Positions 20,271-30,076 of a stretch of DNA of 64,000 nucleotides are shown here, piece by piece. The stretch comes from Kaustia mangrovi (GTDB lineage Bacteria > Pseudomonadota > Alphaproteobacteria > Rhizobiales > Im1): contig NZ_CP058214.1 of the NCBI RefSeq assembly GCF_015482775.1, positions 4,330,501 to 4,394,500 on the forward strand, written 5' to 3'. The position numbers and the translations under genes are program-made. Below the pieces are notes generated by a model. The model made no database searches. It was not told the DNA's origin and saw only the letters and a list, made by a program, of their open reading frames with translations. Within the stretch, counting starts at the first letter, position 1. Each line of letters opens with the position of its first letter.

Positions 20271-20580
20271 CGCCGGAGTGTGCCGGAGGGCCGCCGGCGT
20301 GGCAAGCGGGCGGGCCCGCCGCCCTCAGGGCCGGGCCCCGCTTTCCGGCGCGCGGCGATGTGTCCGCATGGCTGGCCTTTGCGCGGGTGAAAGTGTATAA
20401 CCCCGCTTTCGAGCCTTTCAAGGCATGCCGCCGGTCGATGGCCATGAGGGGCGGCGCGGCCGGGAGCCCGAGGGCCCCGGACCGGATGCTTGAAGACACG
20501 CGAACAAGACGAGCGATGACGCAAGCCGCGCCCTTGAACGACATGGCGGCCTTGCGAGACATGTTTGGGAGTGACGGATC
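20271..20580. other. Intergenic region upstream of DAHP synthase
   Basis: No supported gene between the divergent ybdK-like and DAHP synthase genes. GTGTATAACC near 20393 is the best -10-like stretch. No leader peptide rich in aromatic residues or attenuator hairpin was found. Confidence 0.4.
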
Positions 20581-21981
20581 ATGGCCGAGCAGTGGACGCC
20601 GGAAAGCTGGAGAGCAAAGCCGATCGTGCAGGTGCCCGAATACCGGGACCTGGACAAGCTCGCCGATGTCGAGGCCCGGCTTTCGGGGTATCCGCCGCTC
20701 GTTTTTGCAGGCGAGGCGCGGCGCCTGAAGCGCAAGCTCGCCAAGGTGGCGGAAGGCAAGGGTTTCCTGCTCCAGGGCGGCGATTGCGCGGAGAGTTTCG
20801 CGGAGCACTCCGCCGACAATATCCGCGACTTCTTCCGCGTGTTCCTGCAGATGGCGGTGGTGCTCACCTTCGCGGCCTCCTCGCCGGTGGTGAAGGTCGG
20901 CCGCATCGCCGGCCAGTTCGCCAAGCCGCGCTCCTCGTCGACGGAGAAGCAGGGCGACCGCGAGCTGCCGAGCTATCGCGGCGACATCATCAATTCCATC
21001 GAGTTCGACGAGGCCGCGCGCGAGCCGGATCCGGAGCGCCAGATCATGGCCTACCGGCAGGCGGCGGCGACGCTCAACCTGCTGCGCGCCTTCGCGCAAG
21101 GCGGCTACGCCAATCTGGAGCACGTCCATAACTGGACGCTCGGCTTCCTGCGCGACAGCCTGACCAGCGCACGCTATCAGGCCATCGCCGACCGGATCAC
21201 CGAGACGCTCGCCTTCATGCGCGCCTGCGGCATCAATCCGGACACGGCCTCCCAGCTCAAGACGACGGATTTCTTCACCAGCCACGAGGCGCTGCTGCTC
21301 GGCTACGAGCAGGCCTTCACGCGCGTCGATTCCACCTCCGGCGAGTGGTACGCGACCTCCGGCCACATGCTGTGGATCGGCGACCGCACCCGCCAGCCGG
21401 ACGGTGCGCATGTGGAGTTCTGCCGCGGCGTGCAGAACCCCATCGGCCTCAAATGCGGTCCCTCGCTCGATCCCGACGAGCTGATCCGGCTTCTCGACAT
21501 CCTGAACCCGGAGAACGAGGCCGGGCGGATCACCCTGATCTGCCGCTTCGGCGCGGACAAGGTTGAGGAGAAGCTGCCGGCCCTCATCCGGGCGGTGAGC
21601 CGCGAGGGGCGCGTGGTGCTCTGGTCGAGCGATCCGATGCACGGCAATACGGTCAAGGCGACGACGGGCTTCAAGACGCGGCCCTTCGACGACATCCTCT
21701 CGGAGGTGCGCGGCTTCATGGCCGTCCACCAGGCGGAGGGCACCCATGCCGGCGGCATCCATGTGGAGATGACCGGCAGCAATGTGACCGAATGCACCGG
21801 CGGCTCGCAGTCGGTGACCGATGCCGACCTGTCGGCGCGCTACCACACCCATTGCGACCCGCGGCTCAATGCCGACCAGGCCCTCGAGCTCGCCTTCCTG
21901 ATCGCCGAGGAGCTCAAGAAGGAGCCCGCCTTCCACCCCGCCGGCGACGAGGTGGAGGAGACCATGGACGCCGCGGAGTAG
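20581..21981 (+). CDS. Class II 3-deoxy-7-phosphoheptulonate synthase
   Basis: A 466-aa plant-type (AroA-II) DAHP synthase, the first step of the shikimate pathway. Family segments include [12 protein letters not shown] at the N-terminus, QGGDCAESF, the [16 protein letters not shown] substrate region, RFGADK, and SDPMHGNT near the active site. The ATG at 20581 is preceded by GGGAG. It is a single-gene unit; the repeat-rich region follows its stop. Class II enzymes are often feedback-regulated by aromatic amino acids, which cannot be judged here. Confidence 0.96.
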   Translation: MAEQWTPESWRAKPIVQVPEYRDLDKLADVEARLSGYPPLVFAGEARRLKRKLAKVAEGKGFLLQGGDCAESFAEHSADNIRDFFRVFLQMAVVLTFAASSPVVKVGRIAGQFAKPRSSSTEKQGDRELPSYRGDIINSIEFDEAAREPDPERQIMAYRQAAATLNLLRAFAQGGYANLEHVHNWTLGFLRDSLTSARYQAIADRITETLAFMRACGINPDTASQLKTTDFFTSHEALLLGYEQAFTRVDSTSGEWYATSGHMLWIGDRTRQPDGAHVEFCRGVQNPIGLKCGPSLDPDELIRLLDILNPENEAGRITLICRFGADKVEEKLPALIRAVSREGRVVLWSSDPMHGNTVKATTGFKTRPFDDILSEVRGFMAVHQAEGTHAGGIHVEMTGSNVTECTGGSQSVTDADLSARYHTHCDPRLNADQALELAFLIAEELKKEPAFHPAGDEVEETMDAAE

Positions 21982-22097
21982 GCGCGGCGGCTCCCGTCTC
22001 CGGACGGGGCGTTCCATCGGACCTTCGAAGACAGTGCCACCCCGGGACGCGGTCCCGGGGGCTCCGGCGGCCTGTCTCGCATGCGGCATTCCCTGTC

Positions 22098-22169
22098 CGT
22101 CATTCCCGCGAAAGCGGGAATCCATGTCTCTTCCACTGTTTGTGGAGTCCCGCTTTCGCGGGAATGACG
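22098..22169. repeat. Paired REP-like hairpin, type B
   Basis: Two inverted units, each a stem TTCCCGC/GCGGGAA with a GAAA loop and an outer tag CGTCA, at 22098-22123 and 22144-22169, joined by about 20 bases. It has the same architecture as the type A elements but different stem bases. Confidence 0.85.
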
Positions 22170-22228
22170 AGGGTAGGCGGCGCAGGGGAGCGCCGGCCAC
22201 TGCGTGCCCGGGCGGTGAGGCCGACAAC

Positions 22229-22298
22229 CCGCTCATCCCGGCGAAAGCCGGGATCTCGAGCAAAATCTCATGAGATCCCGGCTTTCGCCGGGATGAGC
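22229..22298. repeat. Paired REP-like hairpin, type A
   Basis: Inverted units with stem TCCCGGC/GCCGGGA, GAAA loop and outer tag CCGCTCA at 22229-22255 and 22272-22298, joined by a short spacer that itself carries ATCTCATGAGAT-like symmetry. Same family as the elements at 19015, 46326, 59796 and the flanks of the GIY-YIG gene. Confidence 0.9.
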
Positions 22299-22302
22299 AG
22301 AA

Positions 22303-22366
22303 AGATGCAATTGCCAGCGCATGACGGGCTGGCAAGATGCAAATTCCAGCGCGTGGCGGGCTGACC
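22303..22366. repeat. 32-bp imperfect tandem duplication
   Basis: Two adjacent 32-bp units starting at 22303 and 22335, each AGATGCAA then a CCAGCGC then a GCGGGCTG-like core. They lie directly outside the type A hairpin pair. Confidence 0.7.
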
Positions 22367-22414
22367 GGAGGCAACAGTCGGCATGTCCGGGGCGGGGCGC
22401 CGGCGCCCGAGTGT

Positions 22415-23254
22415 TCAGTCCCGCTTCAGCCGCTCCGCGTGCCAGGCGATGTGGTCGCCGATGACGGTGGCGACGAAATAGTAGCTGTGGTCGTAGCCCT
22501 CCTGCATGCGCAAGGTCAGGGGCACGCCGGCCTTGCCGCAGGCCTCCTCGAACAGCTCCGGGCGCAGCTTGTCGGCGAGGAACTCGTCGTCGGTGCCCTG
22601 ATCGACCAGGATGTCGCCGCCCCAGCCGCGCGTCTCCACGAGCGCGCAGGCATCGTGAGCGAGCCAGGCCTCGCGGTCCTCGCCGAGATAGCCCGCGAGA
22701 GCCTTCTCGCCCCAGGGCGTGCGGCTCGGCGCGACGATGGGCGAGACGGCGGAGAGGGCGCGGAAGCGCTGCGGGTTCCGCATGGCGACGGTCAGCGCCC
22801 CGTGCCCGCCCATGGAATGGCCGCAAATGCCCTGACGCGAGCCGTCGACGGCGAAGGATTTCGCGATCAGCGCCGGCAGTTCCTCCGACACATAGCTGTA
22901 CATGCGGAAATGCTCGGCCCACGGCGCCTGCGTCGCGTCCACATAGAAGCCCGCGCCCTGGCCGAAATCGTAGTCGTCGACATTCGCAACGCCCTCGCCG
23001 CGCGGAGAGGTGTCGGGCGCGACGATGGCGAGCCCGTGCTCGGCGGCGTAGCGCTGCGCGCCGGCCTTGACGGTGAAGTTCTCCTCAGTGCAGGTGAGCC
23101 CGGACAGCCAGTAGAGGACGGGCGGCGGCGAGGCGCTCTCCGGCGGCATGAACACCGAGACGCGCATGTCCGTGCCGGTCGCCTCGCTCGCATGGCGGTA
23201 GATCCCCTGCGTGCCGCCGAAGCATTTCCAGGTGCCGATGGTCTCGATGCCCAT
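22415..23254 (-). CDS. fghA: S-formylglutathione hydrolase
   Basis: A 279-aa esterase-D family hydrolase releasing formate and glutathione in formaldehyde detoxification. The nucleophile is S147 in GHSMGG, with D222/D223 (QGTDDEF) and H256 (YDHSYYF) completing the triad. The N-terminal YWLSGLTCTEENF is a family hallmark. No glutathione-dependent formaldehyde dehydrogenase gene is adjacent; a GST gene lies about 80 bp upstream on the same strand. Confidence 0.95.
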   Translation of the reverse strand: MGIETIGTWKCFGGTQGIYRHASEATGTDMRVSVFMPPESASPPPVLYWLSGLTCTEENFTVKAGAQRYAAEHGLAIVAPDTSPRGEGVANVDDYDFGQGAGFYVDATQAPWAEHFRMYSYVSEELPALIAKSFAVDGSRQGICGHSMGGHGALTVAMRNPQRFRALSAVSPIVAPSRTPWGEKALAGYLGEDREAWLAHDACALVETRGWGGDILVDQGTDDEFLADKLRPELFEEACGKAGVPLTLRMQEGYDHSYYFVATVIGDHIAWHAERLKRD

Positions 23255-23333
23255 GAGCCGCTATACCCTTGTGTCTGCCGGTTGTCTCAGTCGCGATAGG
23301 GGGCAGGGATACCCGATTGCGGGCCGGGCGTCA

Positions 23334-23936
23334 TCAGGCTCCGGCCTGCAGCTCGATCTTCGTTGCGCGCTGGATGGCGGGGCGCGCCCTGAACCGCTCC
23401 ACATAGGCCGAAAAGGCCGCGCGCGGTTCGATCAGCTCGAACATCATCCCGAAATTGAGGCCGGAGCCGATCACGACGTCGGCGGCGGAGTAGGTCTCGC
23501 CCAGGATCCAGGGGCCGACGGAGGAGAGCGCCTCCTCGAGCGTGTCGAGCACCAGCGCGTAGCTGCCCCAGCCGGCCGTCGCCTTGTCGATATCGAGGCC
23601 GGTGACCTTCTGGACGATGGCCGGCTCGATGCAGGAGGGCCCGAAGAACAGCCAGCGGAAATAGGCGCCGCGCATCGGATCGCCCGGCGGCGGGGCTAGC
23701 CCGGCCTGCGGGAACCGGTCGGCGACATGGGCGCAGATCGCCGCGGATTCGGCGACGATCACCCCCTCGTCCTCCAGAACGGGCACCTTGCCCATGGGAT
23801 TGATGGCCCGGAAGGCCGGATCGTCCTGGCCGCCCGCCCGGATGTCGACGGTGACGCGCTCGTACTCGGCGCCCGCCTCCTCCAGTATCCGCAAGGCCTG
23901 CGACGACCGAGACTGCGGTGCCCAGTAGAGTTTCAT
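23334..23936 (-). CDS. Glutathione S-transferase family protein
   Basis: A 200-aa cytosolic GST. The thioredoxin-like domain occupies about residues 1-80: YWAPQSRSSQ near the catalytic position, NPMGKVPVLED with the cis-Pro, and the ESAAIC glutathione-binding Glu-Ser. The helical domain follows. The substrate is unknown. It lies upstream of the S-formylglutathione hydrolase gene on the same strand, so a shared role in thiol or aldehyde detoxification is plausible. Confidence 0.9.
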   Translation of the reverse strand: MKLYWAPQSRSSQALRILEEAGAEYERVTVDIRAGGQDDPAFRAINPMGKVPVLEDEGVIVAESAAICAHVADRFPQAGLAPPPGDPMRGAYFRWLFFGPSCIEPAIVQKVTGLDIDKATAGWGSYALVLDTLEEALSSVGPWILGETYSAADVVIGSGLNFGMMFELIEPRAAFSAYVERFRARPAIQRATKIELQAGA

Positions 23937-24026
23937 CGTGCGATCCCCGGTTGGCAGAAGGACCGGAACATATCATGAACATACGTCCCGGTCCAGCCGT
24001 TTCCCGGACATCCCGGCGAAGCGCCC

Positions 24027-27000
24027 TCACGCCTTGCCGTAGCCGCCGCCCGACGGCGTCTTGAGCATCAGCGCGTCGCCGGGGCGGCAGACCGTCTGGT
24101 CGCAGCCCTCAAGCGGCTCCACCGTGCCGTCGGCGCGGCGCACGGCGTTCGCGCCGCACTCGCCTGGCTCCCCGTCGGCAAGGCCGAAGGGCGGCACGCG
24201 GCGATGGCCGGTGAGCAGCGAGACCTCCATCTCCTCGAGGAACCGGATGACCCGCGTCGTGCCGTCGCCGCCATGCCACTCGCCCTTGCCGCCGGAGCCG
24301 CGGCGCACCTCGAACGTCTCCAGGATCACCGGATAGCGCAGCTCCAGCACCTCCGGGTCGGTGAGCCGCGTATTGGTCATGTGGGTATGCACGGCGGAGG
24401 TGCCGTCGAAACCCGGGCCCGCGCCCGAGCCGCCGCAGACCGTCTCGTAATACTGGTAGCGGTCATTGCCGAAATTGGTGTTGTTCATGGTGCCCTGCGC
24501 GGCGGCCATGGCGCCGAGCGCGCCGAACAGCGTGTCGGTCACCGCCTGGCTCGTCTCCACATTGCCCGCGACCACGGCGGCCGGATAGACCGGGGCCAGC
24601 ATGCAGTCGTCCGGGATGACGAGCTCAATGGGCTTCAGGCACCCGGCATTCATCGGGATCTGGTCGTTGACCATGCAGCGGAAGACATAGAGCGTCGCGG
24701 CCCGCGTGACGGGGCGCGGCGCGTTGAAGTTCGACGTCTGCTGCGGGCTCGTGCCGGTGAAGTCGACGCGGGCGGAGCGCGTCTCCTTGTCGACGGTGAT
24801 CTTCACCTTGATGACCGTGCCCTGGTCCATCTCATAGGAGAATTCCGAGGCATGCAGCGCGTCGATCACCCGGCGCACGCTCTCCTCCGCATTGTCCTGG
24901 ACGTGGCCCATATAGGCCTGGACGACGTCGAGGCCGAACTGGGCGACCATCTTCTTGAGCTCCTGCACGCCCTTCTCGTTGGCCGCGATCTGGGCCCTCA
25001 GATCGGCGACGTTCTGGTCCGGGTTGCGGCAGGGATAGGGGCCCGACGACAGCAGCTCGTAGAGCTCTCTCTCGCGGAAGCGGCCCCGGTCGATGAGCTT
25101 GAAGTTGTCGATGACGACGCCTTCCTCCTCGATGGTCGTGGCCCGCGGCGTCATGGAGCCCGGCGCCTTGCCGCCGACATCGGCGTGGTGCCCGCGGCTC
25201 GCCACATAGAAGAGCAGCCGCTCGCCCTCGTCGTCGAAGACGGGCGTGACCACCGTGATGTCGGGGAGGTGCGTGCCGCCATTATAGGGCGCGTTGAGCG
25301 CGAAGACATCGCCCGGCCGGATCTCCGGGTTCTGCGCCACGATAGCCTCCACCGAGCGGTCCATGGAGCCCAGATGCACCGGCATGTGCGGCGCGTTGGC
25401 GATGAGCTGGGCGTTGTGGTCGAACACCGCGCAGGAGAAATCCAGCCGTTCCTTGATATTCACCGAATAGGCGGTCTTCTCCAGCGTCACGCCCATCTGC
25501 TCGGCAATCGACATGAAGAGGTTGTTGAAGACCTCCAGCATGACGGGATCGGCCTTTGTGCCGATTGCCACGCGTTTGGGCAGGGCCTTCACGCGGGTCA
25601 TGACGAGATGGAGCTTCGGCGTGATCTCCGCCTGCCAGCCATGCTCGACCACGACCGTGTTGTGCTTCTCGATGACGATGGCCGGGCCGTCGACACGCTG
25701 GCCGGGCTTCAGCCGCTCGCGGTCGAAGACCGGGGCGTCGAGCCATTCGCCGCCGGCGAAGATGCGCGTCGTGTCGATGGCGGCGGGCGCGCCGTCGCGC
25801 GCCGGGCTGTCCGGCTCGTCCTTGCGCTCGCCGCCGCCGACCGTCTCCACGATCAGCGCCTCGACCATCACGTCCTTCTCCGGCGTCACGAAGCCGAACT
25901 GGGCCTTGTGGGCGGCCTCGAACTCCGCGCGCATCGCGTCCGCCCCGCCGAAGGCCACGAGCAGCGGCGTGTCGGTGCCGCGATAGCGGATCTGGGCGCG
26001 CACGAAGGTCGCGGTCCGCTCGCGTGCGATACCCTGGCTCTCGAGCTCCGCGGCGTTCTCGCCCTGGAGGCGGTCGGCCAGCGCCTGCAGGCTCTCGACC
26101 AGCGCGCCGTCGAGCGGCTCCTCCACCGCCTGCTGGCGGTTGGCGCGGACATCGGCGAGCCCCATGCCATAGGCTGACAGCACGCCGGCCAGCGGATGGA
26201 TCAGCACCTTCGTCATGCCGAGCGTGTCGGCGATGAGGCAGGCATGCTGGGCGCCCGCGCCGCCGAAGCAGGTGAGCGCGTAGCGGGTGATGTCGTAGCC
26301 GCGCTCCACCGAGATCTTCTTGATCGCGTTGGCCATGTTCTCCACCGCGATCTTCAGGAAGCCCTCCGCGACGTCCTCTCCCGACCGTCCGTCGCCGATC
26401 TCGCGCGCAAGCTCGGAGAAGGCCTCGCGCACGGCCTCGCGGTCGAGCCGCTCGTCGCCATTGGGCCCGAAGATCGCGGGGAAGTGGTCGGGCATGATCT
26501 TGCCCAGCATCACATTGGCGTCGGTCACGGCGAGGGGGCCGCCCCGGCGATAGCATGTCGGCCCCGGATCGGCGCCGGCCGAATCCGGCCCGACACGGAA
26601 GCGCGAGCCGTCGTAATGCAGGATCGAGCCGCCGCCGGCGGCGACCGTGTGGATGCGCATCATCGGCGCGCGCATGCGCACGCCCGCCACCTCCGTCTCG
26701 AAGACGCGCTCGTAGTCGCCGTCGAAATGGGAGACGTCGGTCGAGGTGCCGCCCATGTCGAAGCCGATGATGCGGTCGAAGCCGGCGATCCGGCTGGTCT
26801 CGATGGCGCCCACCACGCCGCCGGCGGGGCCGGACAGGATCGCGTCCTTGCCCTGGAAGAGCTCCGCGGCGGTGAGCCCGCCATGGGACTGCATGAACAT
26901 GAGATGGCAGGCGGCCTCCGCCACCTCCTCGTAGGCCGACGCCGTGCCCGGCCCGTCGGCGGCGGCCGACGCCGTCCTCGCGGGCGCCTCGGCGGTGCCC

Positions 27001-27698
27001 TGCAGCGCGCGCGCCACGCGGTTCACATAGCGCCTCAGGATCGGGGAGAGATAGGCGTCGACGACCGTCGTGTCGCCGCGCCCGACGAGCTTCATGAGCG
27101 GGGAGACCTCGTGGGAGACGGAGATCTGGGTGAAGCCGATCTCGCGCGCGATCCCGGCCACGGCGCGCTCGTGATCGGCGAAGCGGTAGCCGTGCATGAA
27201 GACGATGGCGGCGGCGCGGATGCCGGCATCGTAGGCCTCCTGGAGCCCCTTGCGCGCGCTGTCCGGGTCGAGCGGCAGAAGGACATTGCCCGCGGCATCG
27301 GCCCGCTCGTCGACCTCCACCACGCGCTCATAGAGGAGTTCCGGCTTCACGATATGGCGGTCGAAGAGGCGGGGGCGGGCCTGGTAGCCGATCTCCAGCG
27401 CGTCCTTGAAGCCGCGCGTCGTGACGAGGACCGTGCGGTCGCCCTTGCGCTCCAGAAGCGCATTGGTGGCGACCGTCGTGCCCATCTTGACCGTGTTGAT
27501 CTTCTCCGCCGGGATCGGCGCGCCGGGGCTGAGCCCCATGAGCTCGCGAATGCCGTGGATCGCGGCGTCCTCATAGGCTTCGGGATTTTCCGACAGGAGC
27601 TTGTGCGCCGTGATCCCGCCCTCCGGCGTGCGCGCGACGATGTCGGTGAAGGTGCCGCCCCGGTCGATCCAGAAATCCCACTTCGCGCCGTTGTCCAT
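24027..27698 (-). CDS. Fused hydantoinase/5-oxoprolinase (HyuA-HyuB)
   Basis: A 1223-aa protein joining the HyuA-type ATP-binding half (about residues 1-700; [13 protein letters not shown] at the start, [32 protein letters not shown]) with the HyuB-type half ([19 protein letters not shown] onward, ending in GGYGKA). This is the architecture of ATP-dependent 5-oxoprolinase, which opens 5-oxoproline to glutamate in glutathione turnover; hydantoin-type substrates remain possible. ATG at 27698 is preceded by GGGAG. It is a stand-alone minus-strand gene about 90 bp upstream of the GST gene. Confidence 0.92.
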   Translation of the reverse strand: MDNGAKWDFWIDRGGTFTDIVARTPEGGITAHKLLSENPEAYEDAAIHGIRELMGLSPGAPIPAEKINTVKMGTTVATNALLERKGDRTVLVTTRGFKDALEIGYQARPRLFDRHIVKPELLYERVVEVDERADAAGNVLLPLDPDSARKGLQEAYDAGIRAAAIVFMHGYRFADHERAVAGIAREIGFTQISVSHEVSPLMKLVGRGDTTVVDAYLSPILRRYVNRVARALQGTAEAPARTASAAADGPGTASAYEEVAEAACHLMFMQSHGGLTAAELFQGKDAILSGPAGGVVGAIETSRIAGFDRIIGFDMGGTSTDVSHFDGDYERVFETEVAGVRMRAPMMRIHTVAAGGGSILHYDGSRFRVGPDSAGADPGPTCYRRGGPLAVTDANVMLGKIMPDHFPAIFGPNGDERLDREAVREAFSELAREIGDGRSGEDVAEGFLKIAVENMANAIKKISVERGYDITRYALTCFGGAGAQHACLIADTLGMTKVLIHPLAGVLSAYGMGLADVRANRQQAVEEPLDGALVESLQALADRLQGENAAELESQGIARERTATFVRAQIRYRGTDTPLLVAFGGADAMRAEFEAAHKAQFGFVTPEKDVMVEALIVETVGGGERKDEPDSPARDGAPAAIDTTRIFAGGEWLDAPVFDRERLKPGQRVDGPAIVIEKHNTVVVEHGWQAEITPKLHLVMTRVKALPKRVAIGTKADPVMLEVFNNLFMSIAEQMGVTLEKTAYSVNIKERLDFSCAVFDHNAQLIANAPHMPVHLGSMDRSVEAIVAQNPEIRPGDVFALNAPYNGGTHLPDITVVTPVFDDEGERLLFYVASRGHHADVGGKAPGSMTPRATTIEEEGVVIDNFKLIDRGRFRERELYELLSSGPYPCRNPDQNVADLRAQIAANEKGVQELKKMVAQFGLDVVQAYMGHVQDNAEESVRRVIDALHASEFSYEMDQGTVIKVKITVDKETRSARVDFTGTSPQQTSNFNAPRPVTRAATLYVFRCMVNDQIPMNAGCLKPIELVIPDDCMLAPVYPAAVVAGNVETSQAVTDTLFGALGAMAAAQGTMNNTNFGNDRYQYYETVCGGSGAGPGFDGTSAVHTHMTNTRLTDPEVLELRYPVILETFEVRRGSGGKGEWHGGDGTTRVIRFLEEMEVSLLTGHRRVPPFGLADGEPGECGANAVRRADGTVEPLEGCDQTVCRPGDALMLKTPSGGGYGKA

Positions 27699-28204
27699 GA
27701 CTGACACTCCCATGCCGGAAAAGACGCGCCCCTGGCGGGCGCGGAAAGGTCGTCGCCGCTCTTGTCGAACGGTACCGGATTGTCCCCTCCGGGTCCGGTC
27801 CGGCTCAAGGGCGTTCGGCTCCGCAGCCCTTGAGCGGCGCAATACGATCATTTTATAGATGAAACGTCAACAAATTGCCGGTGTTGTTGCCTGAGAGGCC
27901 GGGCAGGGCGCAGGCTGAGGATAAGGTGGCCGGTCCGGTTGCCTTCGCCATTTTGTTGGCGTACGGAGCATTTGGGTGTTCCGCAAGGTATCCCGCGCGG
28001 GATCCGGCCTGTCCGGCCCCTGCTGCACGATTGGGTGGCAGGGCTGTCATGACACTGCAGGATTCGTGTAGGATAGACATGCGGCCAAGAGCGACGATCC
28101 ATCCGTAATCACGCTTTTGCCCCAATTTCAAAGCACTTGGGGGTTGAGACGGGGAACTGTTGAACGCAACTGGATTTGAGAGGGGCGGTAAGGAAAGGAG
28201 ATTA
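27699..28204. other. Long divergent intergenic region
   Basis: No supported gene in about 500 bp. An AT-rich stretch near 27845-27885 fits the minus-strand oxoprolinase promoter. CCCCAA-N11-TTGGGG (28120-28142) is a dyad upstream of the acidic lipoprotein gene. GGAAC at 28153-28157 resembles the -35 element of extracytoplasmic/general-stress sigma factors, but no good GTT -10 partner follows. Confidence 0.4.
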
Positions 28205-28852
28205 ATGGTGGGTACGAAGCTCATGTATCCCTTGGCGCTTGCCTTGGCCCTCGGTCTGGCGGCCTGCGGCGAGGACGAATCGCAGCAGGGCGGCGAGACC
28301 TCTTCGGAGGCGCCGGCCGCAAGCGACGAGACGACATCCGGCGAGAGCTCCGCGACCGGCGAGTCCTCTGCCGGCGACACTGAAAGCACTGGCGATGACG
28401 CCGCCGGCAGCGCTGGCGACGAGGCGTCGGAGACCATGGACTCCGCGACCGATGCGGCCAATGACGCCGCGGACAGCGCCAGCGCTGCCGGCGACGAGGC
28501 TGGCGAGAAGGCGTCGGAGACCATGGATTCCGCGACCGACGCGGCCGACGACGCCATGAAGGAGACCGGCGACGCCATGGACGACGCCGCCGACAGTGCC
28601 ACCGACGCGGCCGACGAGGCTGGCGACAAGGCATCGGAGACCATGGATTCGGCGACCGACGCGGCGGACGACGCCGCCAGCAGCGCGGCCGACGAGGCCG
28701 AATCGGTCGGCGAGAGCATCCAGAAGACCGGCGAGGACGCGGCCAAGGCCGCGGGCGACGCCATGGACGATGCGGCCAAGGCGACCGGCGATGCCGCCAA
28801 GAAGGCCGGCGACGCCGTCAAGGACATGATGAACGGCGGGACGTCGCAGTAA
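28205..28852 (+). CDS. Acidic repeat lipoprotein (LEA-like)
   Basis: A 215-aa protein with a lipoprotein signal (lipobox LAAC, C21). The rest is almost entirely Ala, Asp, Glu, Ser and Gly, with low-complexity repeats. The unit ASETMDSATDAA occurs at residues 74-85, 103-114 and 143-154, and related GDAMDDAA units follow. The spacings differ by 11 residues, as in the 11-residue amphipathic repeats of late-embryogenesis-abundant proteins. The start at 28205 has AGGAAAGGAG. A desiccation- or stress-protective, or envelope-associated disordered, role is inferred. Confidence 0.75.
   Translation: MVGTKLMYPLALALALGLAACGEDESQQGGETSSEAPAASDETTSGESSATGESSAGDTESTGDDAAGSAGDEASETMDSATDAANDAADSASAAGDEAGEKASETMDSATDAADDAMKETGDAMDDAADSATDAADEAGDKASETMDSATDAADDAASSAADEAESVGESIQKTGEDAAKAAGDAMDDAAKATGDAAKKAGDAVKDMMNGGTSQ
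28424..28666 (+). repeat. Intragenic repeats of the acidic lipoprotein
   Basis: Three DNA copies encoding ASETMDSATDAA lie at 28424-28459, 28511-28546 and 28631-28666, with long identical stretches around each. The high nucleotide identity suggests recent duplication or ongoing copy-number change. Confidence 0.7.
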
Positions 28853-28881
28853 CGCCTGCACGCACACAACCCTTTGGGGGA

Positions 28882-28917
28882 GGGCCTGCCGGGCGACCGG
28901 CGGGCCCTTTCCTTTTT
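28882..28917 (+). terminator. Intrinsic terminator after the acidic lipoprotein gene
   Basis: An 11-bp stem (GGGCCTGCCGG with CCGGCGGGCCC, one G-T pair), a 4-base loop and TTTCCTTTTT. This is the clearest rho-independent terminator in the window. Confidence 0.9.
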
Positions 28918-29006
28918 GCGAATGGCGGCTATGCGCCGGCGTGGCTTGACGGGGGCTTGCGGAATAGTGAAGCTGCCGCTCTTTCACCATGTCGGGGGGA
29001 GGCGTG

Positions 29007-29978
29007 ATGGACTATGTGCAACTCGGCCGGTCGGGCCTGAAGGTCAGCCGCCTGTGCCTCGGCTGCATGACCTATGGCAGTCCGGACTGGCGGTCCTGGG
29101 TCCTCGACGAGGCCGCCTCGCGGGACTTCCTGAAGAAGGCGCTCGACGCCGGCATCAATTTCTTCGACACGGCCAATTTCTACAGCCTCGGCGAATCGGA
29201 GCGCATAACGGGCCGTCTCCTCCAGGAATTCGCCCGGCGCGACGAGATCGTGCTCGCGACCAAGGTCGGCCTCGTCATGGGCGATTCGCCGAATGCCCGC
29301 GGCGTGTCGCGCAAGCACATCATGGAGAGCATCGACGCCTCGCTCCGGCGGCTGGGGACCGACTATGTCGATCTCTACCAGATCCACCGGCTGGACGGCA
29401 TCACGCCGCTGGAGGAGACGCTGGAGGCGCTCGACGACGTGGTGCGCGCCGGCAAGGCGCTCTATGTCGGCGCGTCGTCCATGTGGACCTGGCAGTTCAT
29501 GAAGGCGCTGAACCTGCAGGAGCGCAATGGCTGGGCGCGCTTCGTGTCGATGCAGAACCACTACAACCTGCTCTACCGGGAGGAGGAGCGCGAGATGCTG
29601 CCGGCCTGCCGGGCGGAAGGCGTCGGTGTCATCCCGTGGAGCCCGCTCGCGCGCGGGCGGCTGACCAAGGCGCCCGGGGCGGGCGAGACCGAACGGCGCC
29701 GGACGGACGATGTGGCGGAGAACCATTACGGCGCGCCCCATGATGAGGAGATCGCGCGGCGCGTCCACGAGGTCGCCGGGCGGCTCGGGGTCAAGGAGGC
29801 GCAGGTCGCGCTCGCCTGGGTGCTGTCGCGGCCCGGCGTGACCGCCCCGATCGTCGGTGCCTCCAAGCCGCACCATCTCGACGATGCGGTCGCCGCGCTC
29901 GAGCTGGTGCTGGACGAGGAGACGATGGCCTATCTGGAAGCCCCCTACGCGCCGCGCGCGGTGAGCGGGCATTCCTGA
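29007..29978 (+). CDS. Aldo/keto reductase
   Basis: A 323-aa NADPH-dependent oxidoreductase with a TIM barrel. The catalytic tetrad is visible: Asp in FFDTANFYSLGESE, Tyr shortly after, Lys in VLATKVG and His in YQIHRLD. The C-terminal PIVGASKPHHLDD loop binds the cofactor phosphate. GGAGG precedes the ATG at 29007. The length and sequence resemble the YajO/YghZ-like branch; the substrate is unknown. Confidence 0.9.
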   Translation: MDYVQLGRSGLKVSRLCLGCMTYGSPDWRSWVLDEAASRDFLKKALDAGINFFDTANFYSLGESERITGRLLQEFARRDEIVLATKVGLVMGDSPNARGVSRKHIMESIDASLRRLGTDYVDLYQIHRLDGITPLEETLEALDDVVRAGKALYVGASSMWTWQFMKALNLQERNGWARFVSMQNHYNLLYREEEREMLPACRAEGVGVIPWSPLARGRLTKAPGAGETERRRTDDVAENHYGAPHDEEIARRVHEVAGRLGVKEAQVALAWVLSRPGVTAPIVGASKPHHLDDAVAALELVLDEETMAYLEAPYAPRAVSGHS

Positions 29979-30076
29979 GGATGCCGCGTCGCGCCGTGTG
30001 CCGGCTGCCTGCGCCACGCGTCCGGCCGGGTGAATTGTTGGCGCGCGACGGATCGCTTTTGCTATAAGGTCTGCCC

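Larger units (their letters stand above)
21982..22414. other. Repeat-rich intergenic region between convergent genes
   Basis: Contains no supported gene. In order it holds a hairpin CCCCGGGAC/GTCCCGGGG (22040-22060) that may end the DAHP synthase transcript, a type B paired hairpin (22098-22169), a type A paired hairpin (22229-22298) and a 32-bp tandem duplication (22303-22366). Confidence 0.7.

Noticed and set aside
24204-26177. 657-codon open frame antisense to the oxoprolinase gene
   Set aside because: Composition is His/Arg/Ala/Val-rich as expected for an antisense shadow of GC-rich codons; the opposite strand encodes a full conserved enzyme.
28153-28180. General-stress (EcfG-type) promoter before the acidic lipoprotein
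   Set aside because: GGAAC is present but the expected GTT about 17 bases later is not.
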